Source: Eublepharis macularius (taxonomy: Eukaryota > Chordata > Lepidosauria > Squamata > Eublepharidae). From it: 64,000 nucleotides of DNA. Position 1 is the stretch's first letter; each line of letters starts with the position of its first letter. The notes beneath the pieces were generated by a model, which worked only from the letters and a program-made list of their open reading frames with translations, was not told the origin of the DNA and made no database searches. Below, in pieces: positions 9,097 to 19,200 of the stretch. A program made the translations under genes and the position numbers. The stretch spans positions 85,112,217-85,176,216 of the forward strand of contig NC_072799.1 of the NCBI RefSeq assembly GCF_028583425.1, read 5' to 3'.

Positions 9097-10757
9097 AGCT
9101 CTTCCGGGAAGGGGTCTGGCTGTTGCTTTGCGTCTGGTGCCATCTCTTGAAACCTGTCCTCCTGAAAGCGAGAAAGGGCGTCTGCTATGTTGTTGTCCAC
9201 TCCGGGAATGTGGCGAGCCCCAAACACAATGTTATTCTGCAGGCACCGGAGAACCATCCTGCGCACCAAGCGCATGACGCGCTCTGAGCGTGATGTCTGC
9301 CTGTTCACCACCCGCACCACTGCTTGGTTGTCGCACCAGAAGAGAACCTTCTTGTTGCTAAACTGGTCGGACCAGAGTTCTATGGCTGTCAGGATGGGAA
9401 AGAGCTCGAGGAACGTGAGGTCTCTGAGGATGTCCCGCCCCAGCCAAGCCGTGGGCCACCTCTGCGCGCACCACTGGCCCGCCCAGTACACCCCGAAGCC
9501 CACGCCTCCTGCCGCGTCGGAGTGCACCTGCAGTGCCGCCCCCAGATCGAGGGGCTCCCGCCACCAGGACACTCCGTTGAAGTCCCTCAGGAAGATGTCC
9601 CAGACGTGCAGGTCAGCTTTCAGCTGTTTCGTTATTCTGATGTGGTGCTGTGGCGCGGTGATTCCCGCTGTTGCTCTGGCCAGGCGTGCGCAGAATGGCC
9701 TCCCCGGCGCCACTACCCTGCAAGCAAAGTTAAGGCTCCCCAGGAGTGACTGCACCTCTCGCAGTGTTTTCTTCTTGGCTTTGAGCGCCGAGCCAACCTT
9801 TTCCTGCAGGCCTTTCAACTTCTCCGGGGGCAGCCTGCAGGTGCCCCGCAACGAATCTATCTCTATCCCCAGGAACGACAAGCAAGTAGTGGGGCCTTCC
9901 GTCTTCTCTTGGGCCAGCGGCACGCCTAGCTCCCAGGCCAATCCTTGGAACAGCTCTAAGAGCCTCTGGCACTCCCCTCCCTCCGCCGGCCCCGACATGA
10001 TAAAGTCATCGAGGTAATGAGAAATGAATGGGGAGCGTGCCCGATCCTTCAGTGCCCATTCGAGGAATGTGCTGAAAGTCTCGAAGGCCGCGCAAGCCAC
10101 CGCACAGCCCATTGGCATGGCTTTGTCCATGTACCATTGTTCCCGGAATTTGAACCCCAGGAGGCACCAGTCCTCTGGGTGGACTGGCAATAGCCGGAAG
10201 GCGGATTGTATATCACACTTGGCCATCAGGGCACCCCGGCCGCAGGCCCGTACTAGGTTCACCGCTTGGTCAAATGATGCGTAACGCACGGTGCAGAGCT
10301 CTGATGGTATTGCTTCGTTCACTGATGCTCCTTTCGGGTAGGACAGGTGGTGAATCAGTCGGAATTCTCCTGGTGTCTTTTTGGGGACTACACCCAGCGG
10401 GGACACTCTCAGGTTGTGTACCGGGGGTGCATCGAAGGGGCCAGCCACCCTTCCAGCCTGCACCTCCTTTTCGATCTTAGCCGCCACCACGTCCGGCATG
10501 TCCCTCGCTGACTTGAGGTTGGGCGCATCTGTGGCGACCCGAGGGCCCGTGTATGGAATCCTGAAGCCCTCGGTAAAGCCTTTCCAGAGCAATGTGGCGG
10601 CCGCCCGATTGGAGTAGCGCTGCAGCCAAGGCTGCAGTGCCGCTGGGGAGACTGGCGTTCGGGCGAGAGAACGCCAGTCCCCCGCGCCGCCAGTCTCATT
10701 TTTTTCCTGGGCCCGTGGTGACACTCTGGCCCCCCGCTGCCGGTGCTCTTGCCCCAT
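9072..10757 (-). CDS. Ngaro reverse transcriptase-RNase H
   Basis: A 561-residue intact frame. The RT domain spans about residues 85-300: motif A includes KCDIQSAFRLLPV (Asp near 182) and the catalytic box is YLDD at about 248-251 (SHYLDDFIMSG). A connection region (SFLGIEID, then REVQSLLGSLNF) leads into an RNase H domain with acidic residues at HSDAAGG (about 414), FLELF (about 451), WCDNQ (about 476) and IADALSR (about 526). It would copy the element RNA into DNA and remove the template. It overlaps the recombinase ORF downstream and the gag-like ORF upstream (10696-10757). The first in-frame Met is used here, but translation may begin elsewhere if a frameshift links it to the gag-like ORF. 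Confidence 0.93.
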   Translation of the reverse strand: MGQEHRQRGARVSPRAQEKNETGGAGDWRSLARTPVSPAALQPWLQRYSNRAAATLLWKGFTEGFRIPYTGPRVATDAPNLKSARDMPDVVAAKIEKEVQAGRVAGPFDAPPVHNLRVSPLGVVPKKTPGEFRLIHHLSYPKGASVNEAIPSELCTVRYASFDQAVNLVRACGRGALMAKCDIQSAFRLLPVHPEDWCLLGFKFREQWYMDKAMPMGCAVACAAFETFSTFLEWALKDRARSPFISHYLDDFIMSGPAEGGECQRLLELFQGLAWELGVPLAQEKTEGPTTCLSFLGIEIDSLRGTCRLPPEKLKGLQEKVGSALKAKKKTLREVQSLLGSLNFACRVVAPGRPFCARLARATAGITAPQHHIRITKQLKADLHVWDIFLRDFNGVSWWREPLDLGAALQVHSDAAGGVGFGVYWAGQWCAQRWPTAWLGRDILRDLTFLELFPILTAIELWSDQFSNKKVLFWCDNQAVVRVVNRQTSRSERVMRLVRRMVLRCLQNNIVFGARHIPGVDNNIADALSRFQEDRFQEMAPDAKQQPDPFPEELWELGSTG

Positions 10758-12230
10758 CCTCCCCCCTGACTCCGCTTCCGACTGTGCCTCCCCGAAAGGG
10801 CCGCTGCGATCCGGAGCCCTTGTGGCAGTCCCGCCGAGGGTGACGGCCTAGGCAGTCCTCGCATACGTGGTCGAAGCGGCACCAAGCCTTGCGGCAGCCC
10901 CCCGCATTGAACTCCCAGCAGGGGCGCTTGCCGGCGTGGCGCCTGTATCCTGAAGCTTCGGCCTTGGCACGCTCCCCCATGCCCTTGCTGTTGACTGCCC
11001 GCAGCCAGCCCATGCTGTCCGGCTGGTCCCAACGGGTGAGCTCGTTGCTGGACGCCTTCTTCCGGAAGTTCTCGTCATACTTTAGCGCCGCCTTCTCGCC
11101 TGATGTGGCTTTGATGTGCGCTACCTCCCTCATGTGCATGGTGAGGTGCCACGCGCGCTCGGGGTATGCCGCCTGGACCACTCCCGCATATTCGCAGTAC
11201 CCCAGGACCCAGTTCGTGAACGTGCGCTCTGCCGGCCTCTCCCTATCCTGACGCCTGCGCTTTCTGGGGGAACCCATGTCCCCCGCTGGCTCCTCTGCTT
11301 GCAGTAGAGTGAAAACATCTACGTAGTATCCGTTTAAGATCCGCTCCCTCACGCGAGCCGGCAGATGGTATCCGATGGGGGCTTCCCCCGGCCCTACCTG
11401 TGGCGGAGACTTCTCGCGCTGGGCTGCCGGGGTATGCTCCCACGCCGCCCTGGCCCCTATGTGGGCTCTTCCCCGGTGCCTGCGGCGCCGGGCCCACTCA
11501 GCTAGCCCCGGGACGTAGGCCGCCGCCTCCCAGTAGTCCCTTGCCTTCCTTTCCCAATCCTCGTCCCCGGAGGACTCACCTCTCGACTCCCTGGACGACG
11601 ATGTGCTGTGGCTCCGGCTCCTACGGCGCGACTTCCGTGACCGTCGACCTGAGGCTCTGGACCGCCCTTTGTTCCATCCTCGTTCCGAATCACTCTCCCA
11701 GCTGCCCTCTGGGCTTGGCTTGTCCACCTCCTCATCCACCACGATCGTGTCCCTGGCCTCCTGCGATGGGCTCCTATGCGTCGGGCGCCTGGCCTCCCGC
11801 CGCTCAGGCCCCCTTTGGGGTGAGTGACCCCTCCCTCGCTTGCCCCCCGGCCCCTTCGGGGGGCTCTGGCGGGCTGGAACAGGAGGGGGGCGGTGGCGGC
11901 GGCCCCAGCCATGGCGGCCCGGGTGCTGGCAGCTGGTGCCCCGCCCCCGCCAAATGCTGCGGACAGCACAGCCATGTTCTCCTGCATGCTTATCCATGCC
12001 GCTTGGATGTCGACCCCTTGCAGAGGGGGGGACGCCCTGCGCGAGCCCGGCTCCCCGGAGGGCACCAGCAGCCCCCCGCTGGTGCCTTTGCTGGGGGCCC
12101 CGGCCCCCCGGGGGACCCGGCGGGGTTCCCCCCACACCTTGCGAGGGGCCCCTGCCGCACCCCTCGTGACCGGGCCCTGGCGTGATGCCTTGGCCGCTGC
12201 CTTGCCCTTCGTGCTCGCCGCTGGAGACAT
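10696..12230 (-). pseudogene. Ngaro gag-like ORF1 with an apparent frame break
   Basis: The downstream frame is open from about 11880 to 10696. It contains an Arg/Ser-rich region, a conserved central part (SSNELTRWDQPDSMGW) and a Cys/His cluster reading CWEFNAGGC, CRFDHVC, CEDC and HPRRDC. That cluster is typical of nucleic-acid-binding Gag proteins of DIRS/Ngaro elements. The best N-terminus (MSPAASTKGKAAAK, then DIQAAWISMQENMAVLSAAF) lies in another frame that starts at the ATG at 12230. The switch falls near 11840-11900, where C and G runs occur, so a one-base indel or an assembly error is likely. The same downstream frame also runs up to an ATG at 12333, but that extension does not look like Gag. 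The protein would package the element RNA. Confidence 0.7.
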
Positions 12231-12879
12231 TCGTCCTGTAAAGTAAAGAAATGCCCGCCCTGCGAGGCGGTCTGTTGGTCAGCTCCCGGGCGACGCTGGG
12301 GGGGGGAATTCCGGGAGGCGGCCCCGCTCGCACCGCCGTGGGCGCCCAGCCCGGCTTGCCAGACCGGACCAGGCGGTCGCTCCTGGGGAGGCCAGCCCTG
12401 GGAATGGGGGGGGGTGCCTGCCCCGAGCCATGCCGCCAGCCTGCTTAACCATGCCGCCAGCCTGCTTCCGCGACTCGCTCGGCCCCGTGCCCCCCCCTTG
12501 CGAAGTGGAAAGGTCCCCCATTACTGAATGGCCAGGGGCGGCCTGCTGCAGCTTGCCAGCCCCCGTGCGACACCGCTGCCGCTGGCAGCCTGGCCGCCCG
12601 GCTCCAGCCTAACCGGTTGACCCCCGCGGCAGCCGGGCCGCCCGCCTGCCCGACGCCCCGCCCCCGGCAGCCGCCAAGGGGCAGTGCCCCCGGCGGGGGG
12701 GTCTGAGTGCAGATGCCAGATGGCAGCCACCGAGGAAAGGCCGCCGGAGAGCTGCCGATGAACCCCGGGACCGCCGCAGCCGCGGCGGCCCGCCCGGTCG
12801 GCGGCCGGGCAGCCCACCCGCACCGCCCGAAGGGGAAGCCCCCGGGGGCCAAGCTCGGGGTGCAGGCTGGTCCCGGGAA
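12231..12879 (-). other. Ngaro GC-rich 5' leader
   Basis: Very GC-rich sequence between the gag-like start and the tandem array. Short direct repeats occur (ATGCCGCCAGCCTGCTT at 12430-12465). Long open frames on both strands here reflect the scarcity of A and T. No host gene is supported. Confidence 0.6.
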
Positions 12880-14205
12880 TGCCCCGCTGGGCCCGGGACG
12901 AGGGCCCAGCGCCGCCGTAGCGGCAGACTCCGTGGAGGGAGGCCCGGCTCGGGCAGCCCGCGTCTGCGGCGGCTTCCTTGGGCGGCGGCCGGGCCACCCG
13001 CCCGCACGACCGCCACTGAGAACCCCCCCAGTCCCGCACCCGGCGCCAGCCGGATCCGGCCGTGGCCGCTCCGGCAGCTGCCAGGCAGCGCACCCGCGCC
13101 GCTGCCGCCGCAGGGCCCGGGGGCCTGGAGGGAAGGTGTGGGCCGGCCTCGAAGGCGCAGGCCGCCTGCGGCCGCAGCGGCCCCTGAGGCGGTGGCCGGG
13201 CGACCTGCCCGCGCCGACGCCGGTAAAAAACCGCCCAGGCCCACGCGCGGCGCGGGCCGGATGCGGCCCTGGCTGCTCCGGCAGCCGCCGGGCAGCGCAC
13301 CCGTGCCGCCTCCCGAGGAGGGCTCAGGGGCTTGGAGAGCAGGCGCGGGCCGGCCGGCCGCGAGGGCTCGGCCGCCCGCGGCCACGGCGGCCCACACGGG
13401 CGGCGGCCGGGCGACCCGCCCGCGCCACCGCTGCTCACCACCTCCCCGGGCCCGCACGCGGTGCGAGCCGACTCGGCCGCGGTTGTCCCGGCAGCCGCCG
13501 GGCAGAGCGCCCGCGCCGCTGCCGTTGGAGGGCCCGGGGGCTTGGAAGGAAGGCGCGGGCCGGCCAGCCGCAAGGGCCCCAGGCCGCCCGCGGCCGCGAC
13601 TGCCCGCTCGTGCGGCGGCCAGGCCACCCGCCCGCGCCGCCGCCGGTAAAAGCCCCACGGGCCCGCGCGCGGTGCGAGCCGACTCGGCCGCGGCTGCTCC
13701 GGCCTCCGCCGGGCGGTGCGCCCGCGCCGCAGCCGTTGGAGGGCCCGGGGGCTTGGAAGGAAGGCGCGGGCCGGCCGGCCGCAAGGGCCCCAGGCCGCCC
13801 GCGGCCGCGACGGCCCGCTCGTGCGGCGGCCGGGCCACCCGCCCGCGCCGCCGCCGGTAAAAGCCCCGCGGGCCCGCGCGCGGCGCGAGCCGACTCGGCC
13901 GTGGCTGCTCCGGCCTCCGCCGGGCCGGGCACCCGCGCCGCCGCTGAAGGAGGGCCCGGGGGCTTGGCCTGAAGGCGCGGGCCGGTCGGTCGCGAGGCGC
14001 GGGCCGACCACGGCCGCAGCGCCCTGAACGGGCGGCAGCCAGGCCACCCGCCTGCGCTGCCGCCGCCAGGAAACCCCCCCCGGGCCCGCGCGCAGCGCCG
14101 GCCGGATTCGGCCGCGGCTGCTCCGGCAGCCGCAGGGCAGCGCACCTGCGCTGCCTCCGAGGGAGGGCTTGGGGGCCTGGAGGTAAGGCGCGGGCCGGTC
14201 TCAAG
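12880..14205 (-). repeat. 211-bp tandem array inside the Ngaro leader
   Basis: A block containing GGCCCGGGGGCYTGGAGGGAAGGCGC recurs at about 13124, 13331, 13541, 13752, 13963 and 14176, giving spacings of 207, 210, 211, 211 and 213 bp. A partial unit precedes 13124. Each unit also carries CGCCGGTAAAA(A/G)CC. Because 211 is not a multiple of three, open frames of more than 400 codons appear in several frames. The array lies directly downstream of A1 in element direction and could serve as a repeated promoter or enhancer, which is inference. Confidence 0.85.
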
Positions 14206-14450
14206 CTGAAGGGGCCCGGCCGCCTGCCCCCTGCCTCCCCCCAGGCCCGCAAGGGGGGTGGAAGAACCATGGCGGCCCCGCGGAAGGGGAGGGGGAGGGG
14301 GCATGCACCCCCTCGCCCCCCTCCAACCCCCCCCAGAGAGACACGGCCCCTCCAGAAATCGAGGGGAAGCGGGGACCCCCAGGCTCAGCCACCCCCCACC
14401 AGACGTGGGATGGGAATCCCCCACCCAAGCATCTGCCTGCCTTACCTGAT

Positions 14451-14605
14451 GCTAGTTGATCCGGCAGATGCTCGAACAGTAATGGCGCTGACCATGCGGC
14501 TGGACCCTCATGGGATGGATGCTCCGCCTCCGCTCCGGTCCCGCCTCCACGCCGTCCGGCCCCAGGTGCCAACCCTGCTTGCAGGTGAGTCTGCCGCTTT
14601 CTTTA
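14451..14605 (-). repeat. Ngaro 5' terminal repeat A1
   Basis: About 150 bp identical to the 6838-6987 segment, ending at CCGCTTTCTTT where unique genomic sequence (AACTTCTGTACAT) starts. It marks the right boundary of the element. Confidence 0.88.
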
Positions 14606-15157
14606 ACTTCTGTACATAATGGACGCTTGTGTTATAAATCTATTAAACCAAACTCACCAGAAAGACATCAATGAGAACCATTAAAATGAAACCTCTCTTG
14701 TGATCACTCCCTTTCAGGAAGTTTAAGGTCATCTGTGATGTACTGTAAACATAAATTAAAGTGCCTGTTCTATTTTTAGTTTATTGCTAAAATAAACTCT
14801 CAATTTTCAGCTGTATTCAAGATTACCAACCAAAAGTGAAGTTCTATATGTGTTATCTACAATGTTTGTTGTAGGTTTTAGGGTTTTTCTTCCAACACTG
14901 CCCAGCTATATAACGCAAAACAAAAGAAATGGAACCAATAGATGGATTCTTATGGCCCTGATCTAGACAAAATTGTTTATACTGAACTCCAGAATAAATC
15001 AGTTGGACAAGAATATCATGATAATCATAAAATTAATAATTACATTCGATTTATATACTGCCCTTCAGGGCTTCAGCTTCCATAGCAGAATGGGAATTCC
15101 AACTTTATGCTCCCATATCTTAGTCCAAATAATGAAGCTTTAATTTATCATTTAATT
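14606..15157. other. No recognised feature
   Basis: AT-rich flank right of the Ngaro element. A short TTTATATACTGCCCTTCAGGG motif at about 15050 is a SINE-tail remnant. Nothing else is seen. Confidence 0.4.
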
Positions 15158-15229
15158 GAGAGCCAGTTTGGTGTACTGGTTAAGAGTGCTGGGACTCTAA
15201 TCTGGAGGACCAGGTTTGATTCCCCATCT
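15158..15229 (+). repeat. Sauria-type SINE head
   Basis: The tRNA-related head GAGAGCCAGTTTGGTGTACTG through GGTTTGATTCCCC (box B) is present. The rest of the SINE is cut off by the hAT-type element that starts at 15230. Confidence 0.7.
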
Positions 15230-15487
15230 CAGGGCTTTTTTTCAGGGAAAAGAGGTGGTGGAACTCAATGGGTTGCCAGCACACCATGGTGCAGAGGGCG
15301 ATCTAAACTCCCCTCTCTCTAGAGATCAGGGGGCAGGGCCACCATCCATGTGACCATTTTTGCCGAGGGCAATTTAAACTTTAAAAAACTCCCCCCTTGT
15401 TCCAGCTGACGCAAAGTGATGTCATTGTGTGGTCCTGAGTTCCACCACTGAGTTCCACCACCTCTTTTCCCAGAAAAAAAAGCCCTG
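15230..15487. mobile_element. CAGGGCTTTTTTTC hAT-type element, copy 1
   Basis: Both ends carry the same arm: CAGGGCTTTTTTTCAGGG on the left and, inverted, CCCAGAAAAAAAAGCCCTG on the right, each next to GAGGTGGTGGAACTC. The interior has the CTCTAGAGATCAGGGGG block seen in the other copies. No target duplication is recognisable. Confidence 0.65.
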
Positions 15488-15789
15488 GGGATGACACTGC
15501 AAATCATCCCAGGTGGCTTTCATGAACAAGTGACTCAGAGTCTCTGCACACAAGACATCTGATACATGAAGAACACATTTTGTGAGATGCAATGGTAACC
15601 AGGAAGGGTAGTTTCAAAAGACAGAGCTGGTGGCAGGGAAAAGGCTTTGCTATTCACTGGAGCTGTGTGAAGGAGTTGTGAAAAGCCAGAAGGGAAACTT
15701 CAGCCCATTATAACCCCTTCAGGTCCAAGCCTGGCTCTGGAAGGCAGCTCCAGCCCACTTCCATTCCTCGCTGCCCTCTGGTTGTCATC

Positions 15790-16162
15790 ACACACAGTTT
15801 TAGACTGGAGAGGTGAAATTGATAGAGCCTTCAAGGAGGTGAAGATGGAAACCATCTGAGAAGCGATCTCCGCTGGCTCTGTCTTCTTAAACTACGTTTC
15901 TCAGCTAACATTGCATCTCTCTACACTTGACGAATACTCCCCAAAGTGTCTCATGTAGAAAGACTCTTAGGGCCAAGCTAGAAGTAACGAATTACACTCG
16001 AATGGCAAGTGAACAGACTCACATGTATTCCTCCCTGTTCACTTGTGCTCCACTTGCGCTCCACAGTGGAATTTAAGTGGAGCGCAAGTGAACAGGGAGG
16101 AATACATGTGAGTCTCTTCACTTGCCATTCAAGTGTAATTTGTCACTTCTAGCTTGGCCCTA
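15790..16162. mobile_element. AAGCTACAAGTGACG inverted-repeat element, copy 1, with an older relative to its left
   Basis: From about 15964 to 16168 the sequence is a long hairpin with ends ACTCTTAGGGCCAAGCTA and TAGCTTGGCCCTAAGAGT, and arms containing GCAAGTGAACAGACTCAC and its complement. The segment 15790-15960 (TTGATAGAGCCTTCAAGGAGG, CAGCTAACATTGC) resembles half of the related element at 21098-21470. No ORF. These are non-autonomous DNA elements of unknown superfamily. Confidence 0.6.
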
Positions 16163-16169
16163 AGAGTGC

Positions 16170-16893
16170 CATGTGAAGCAGAGTTACATGATCCTTCTAA
16201 GCCCATTAGCTCTGCTTGGGATAGCATTGTTCTTGATGAAAATATTTTTATGATGAAACAATTACAGTTAAGTGAACTGCATAATAAGCCATTGCACAGG
16301 AATGCCTCACAGTGCGGCAACAAAGCACCCATCACATAAACCCATCACATACACATTTATTAAAATGTAACTGTTTGAGTTTAGTTTTTACATTACTTGT
16401 GCAGTGAATTTGACATTTCCACATGGTTCCATCCCTTGGCACTACGATAATGTTACACTATGGGGCAAACAAGACAATACGTTCGACATGAGTAGGGTTA
16501 AGGGCTCCACATGAAACAGTCAGTACATGTGCAGTTCCACAATGCGGCAAACAAACACCCCTTCCCCATGGCTCTGGAAAATGGCGCAGGAGAGAAGGCT
16601 GTGCTGTGCTTCGTAGCCGAACTGCGTCTCCCGTGCATTTGGGAACATACATTCCCTGACCTAATATATGACAGCCAGCTTGTGTCAAACATATAGGGAA
16701 AAATTGGCTTAGCAGAGCAAATAAAAGCACAGCAAAATATGGAAGCAACAGACACATATGTGTTAAGCTTCTAATAAAAAAAAATCACTACAAAATTAGG
16801 GTAAAGGGTACATAGAAAAGAAAATAACAACAGCCTCACTAAATTCAACGTTGCTTCTTTGTTCTCCCTCTTTTTCTACTTTACACTTTCATC
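16170..16893. other. No recognised feature
   Basis: No domain-bearing ORF and no clear repeat boundary. Short open frames here are not supported as genes. Confidence 0.4.
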
Positions 16894-16901
16894 TCTGTAA
16901 C

Positions 16902-17161
16902 CAGGGCTTTTTTTCTGGGAAAAGAGGTGGTAGAACTCAGTGAGTTGCACTTGGAGAAAATGGTCACATGGCCGGTGGCCCCACCCCCTGATCTCCAGAC
17001 AGAGGGGAGTTGAGATGGCCCTCCACGCTGTTGAGCAGCGCGTAGGGCAATCTCAACTCCCCTCTGTCTGGAGATCAGGGGGCGGGGCCACCAGCCATGT
17101 GACCATTTTCAAGAGGTTCCGGAACTCCGTTCCACCGCGTTCCCGCTGAAAAAAAGCCCTG
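16902..17161. mobile_element. CAGGGCTTTTTTTC hAT-type element, copy 2
   Basis: Termini are CAGGGCTTTTTTTCTGGG and CGCTGAAAAAAAGCCCTG. Perfect 8-bp target duplications TCTGTAAC lie at 16894-16901 and 17162-17169. Internal arms (ATGGTCACATGGC, CCCCGCCCCCTGATC) form a near-palindrome. No transposase. Confidence 0.9.
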
Positions 17162-17490
17162 TCTGTAACTAAAACTGTAACTGAAAAGTTGCATACATGC
17201 AGGATAGCTTAATTGCCCTCCAATATATTGATTAGCCAACAGTCGATCTTAGGTTTACCTCATTAAGAATAATACCTCCCCTTCTCTGGATGGATGACTC
17301 TCCTCTGCACCTAATTGGCCCTATGCTAAACTTCTATTCTGAGAGTTTATATTATTTAAGAACAATCCTAAAACGACAGTCACACAAAAAACTAATAAAA
17401 GAAACTACAGACAACTAACCAACATACAGAAATAACACCATACTAATAATACAAAGAAACGACACAAAAGAAAAAAACCTACATAAAATA

Positions 17491-17665
17491 AGATGGGTAG
17501 CCGTGTTACTTTGTCTGTAGCAGTAGAAAAGAGCAAGAGTCCAGTAGCATTTATAAGTGTCGCTGTATCTGAAGAAGTGAGCTGTGACTCCCAAAAGCTC
17601 ACATCCTACCACTAATTTTGTTAGTCTTATAGGTGCTACTGGACTCTTGCTCTTTTCTACTGCTA
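17491..17665. mobile_element. Penelope-like tail as an inverted dimer
   Basis: The left arm (GCAGTAGAAAAGAGCAAGAG, TCCAGTAGC) is repeated in inverse as GCTACTGGACTCTTGCTC and TTTTCTACTGC. The centre contains CTGAAGAAGTGAGCTGTGAC, the same type of core found in the Penelope tails at 43039 and 59626. It represents the 3' region of a Penelope-like retroelement. Confidence 0.6.
17569..17600 (+). ncRNA. Hammerhead-like motif (degenerate)
   Basis: CTGAAGA is followed by one A, then GTGAG, the loop CTGTGA, CTCCC and AAAA. Relatives would read CTCAC and GAAA at the last two positions, so this copy has lost its pairing and core. Confidence 0.3.
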
Positions 17666-17787
17666 TATAAACTAAGAGGGCTTCCAATTTTTTCTACAAC
17701 AAATACGGGTATTATCTTCAAATTTACACTTATTCTAAGTAATCATTAAAAGCTCTCTTTTTTCCTAAAATCCACATTGCTTAGTCC

Positions 17788-18048
17788 CAGGGCTTTTTTT
17801 CTGGGAAAAGAGGTGGTGGAACTCCATGGGTTGCCCTTGGAGAAAACGGTCACATGGCTGGTGGCCCCGCCCCCTGATCTCCAGACAGAGGGGAGTTTAG
17901 ATTGCCCTCCGAGCTGCTCCAGCGGCGTGGAGAGCAATCTGAACTCCCCTCTGTCTGGAGATCAGGGGGCGGGGCCACCAGCCATGTGACCATTTTCAAG
18001 AGGTTCCAGAACTCCGTTCCACCACGTTCCAGCTGAAAAAAAGCCCTG
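17788..18048. mobile_element. CAGGGCTTTTTTTC hAT-type element, copy 3
   Basis: Same termini and internal arms as copy 2. Perfect target duplications CTTAGTCC at 17780-17787 and 18049-18056. The short loop between the internal arms differs from copy 2. Confidence 0.9.
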
Positions 18049-18129
18049 CTTAGTCCTATGCTAAACTTGCTATTAGCTAACACAATCAGCTTAACTCTCT
18101 CATGGCAGAAAGGATGACGCTTGCAAAAA

Positions 18130-18345
18130 CCGAACCATGGTTTGTTCCTGAGGGATCTAATCAGAGAGGTTCATCTCCCCGCTCTGCTGTGAAGCTTGCT
18201 GCGTGACCCTAGGCCAGTTATTTCCCCTGAGATGAACCCACCTCACAAGGTCATTGTTGTAAGGATAACGTGGAGGCAAGGGAAATGATGTTGTAAATGA
18301 CTTGGGTGCCCAGTGGGGAAGAAAATGAGTTATAAATACCTAAAT
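18130..18345 (+). repeat. tRNA-derived SINE, old copy
   Basis: A GTGACCCTAGGCCAGTTA block, then GAACCCACCTCACAAGG, GTTGTAAGGATAACG and a tail GAGTTATAAATACC match the order seen in the copy at 27888-28080. The promoter half is decayed. Confidence 0.55.
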
Positions 18346-18605
18346 AACTAACAAATAAGTATATATATGTAGAAAGCTCATTTTGTAATCCATCTGAGTT
18401 CTGTTATGCTCGGCGTGTCTCCCACCCCATAAGAAGTGAAGGTCATTTCATAGTCGCCTTGTACAGAAGGAAATAAAAGGATACACCAGAAAGAAAGATC
18501 ATTGTGTTCCTGAATATTATAGATTTTTTTAAAAAATGGGCTTGTGTGACAAATATTGCATTTTAGACCTGTGATGTTATATGGCATTCATATCTTCCTT
18601 TGATT

Positions 18606-19200
18606 TTAATTCCAGAAGCGTAGCTATGTTAGTCTGTAATATCATCAAAATAAAATAGGTGTTCAGCAGCACATGAAAAGTAGCAAAATGTATTCCATCG
18701 TGAGCTTTTGTGAGAGGTCACTTCGTCAGACGCAGATGTGGGGCTTTTTTTCAGCTGGAATGTGGTAGAATGGAGTTCTGGCACCTCTTGAAAATGGTCA
18801 CATGGTCAGTGGCCCCGCCCCCTGATCTCCAGACAGAGGGGAGTTGAGATCACACTCCATGTCAAGGTGCAGAGGGCAATCTAAACTCCCCTCTGTCTGG
18901 AGATCAGGCAGCAGGGCTACCGGCCATGTGACCATTTTCACTGAGGGTGATTTAAACTTAAAAAAACTCTCCCCTTGTTCCAGCTGATCCAAAGTGACAT
19001 CATTGCACAGTCCTGGAAGCGTGTGTGCACTTTGTGCATGCGCATGTGGTATGAGGCACCACCTCCCACCAGGAGTTGGCCCCTATGCTGGCAACCCATT
19101 GAGTTCCACCACCTCTTTTCCCTGAAAAAGCCCTGAGATGGATAAACACTCTCCAGTGCATCTGATGAAGTGAGCTCTTATTCACAAATGTTTCACTGAT
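18606..19200. mobile_element. Penelope-like inverted tails split by a hAT-type element
   Basis: A minus-strand tail (AGCTATGTTAGTCTGTAATAT, then GAGCTTTTGTGAGAGGTCACTTCGTCAGACGC) ends at about 18738. A plus-strand piece with GCATCTGATGAAGTGAGCTC resumes at about 19140. The intervening 18739-19136 is a CAGGGCTTTTTTTC element. Both flanks belong to one head-to-head Penelope-type palindrome. Confidence 0.55.
18739..19136. mobile_element. CAGGGCTTTTTTTC hAT-type element, copy 4
   Basis: The left end is mutated (TGGGGCTTTTTTTCAGCTGG). The right end is TTCCCTGAAAAAGCCCTG. It includes the internal arms and a longer right part with GTGACATCATTGCACAGTCC. Flanking duplications are not clean; AGATG occurs on both sides. 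Confidence 0.75.

Larger units (their letters stand above)
6457..14605 (-). mobile_element. Near-complete DIRS/Ngaro-type tyrosine-recombinase retrotransposon
   Basis: About 8.15 kb, transcribed on the minus strand. The layout in element direction is A1 terminal repeat (14605-14451), GC-rich leader with a 211-bp minisatellite, gag-like ORF, RT-RNase H ORF, tyrosine recombinase ORF, then B1-A2-B2-A3-B3 (7836-6457). Split direct repeats plus a tyrosine recombinase instead of an integrase define the Ngaro branch of DIRS elements, which integrate as circles without target duplication. None is visible here: the flanks are GGCA on the left and AACTTC on the right. The A1 copy is identical to A3 and the B copies differ at only a few sites, so insertion was recent. 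The element is far more GC-rich than its surroundings. Confidence 0.92.

Noticed and set aside
9187-10017. Plus-strand open frame of 276 codons.
   Set aside because: It is antisense to the RT-RNase H ORF, which has clear catalytic motifs.
11400-12246. Plus-strand open frames of 140-261 codons.
   Set aside because: They are antisense to the gag-like ORF and reflect its GC-rich codon use.
12521-14424. Overlapping open frames of 240-553 codons on both strands, rich in Pro, Ala, Gly and Arg.
   Set aside because: They follow from a 211-bp GC-rich tandem array with almost no stop codons. All frames look alike and no domain is present.
12250-14450. CpG-island-like region that could be a host gene promoter.
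   Set aside because: It lies entirely inside the Ngaro element between A1 and the gag-like ORF, and its boundaries match the element.
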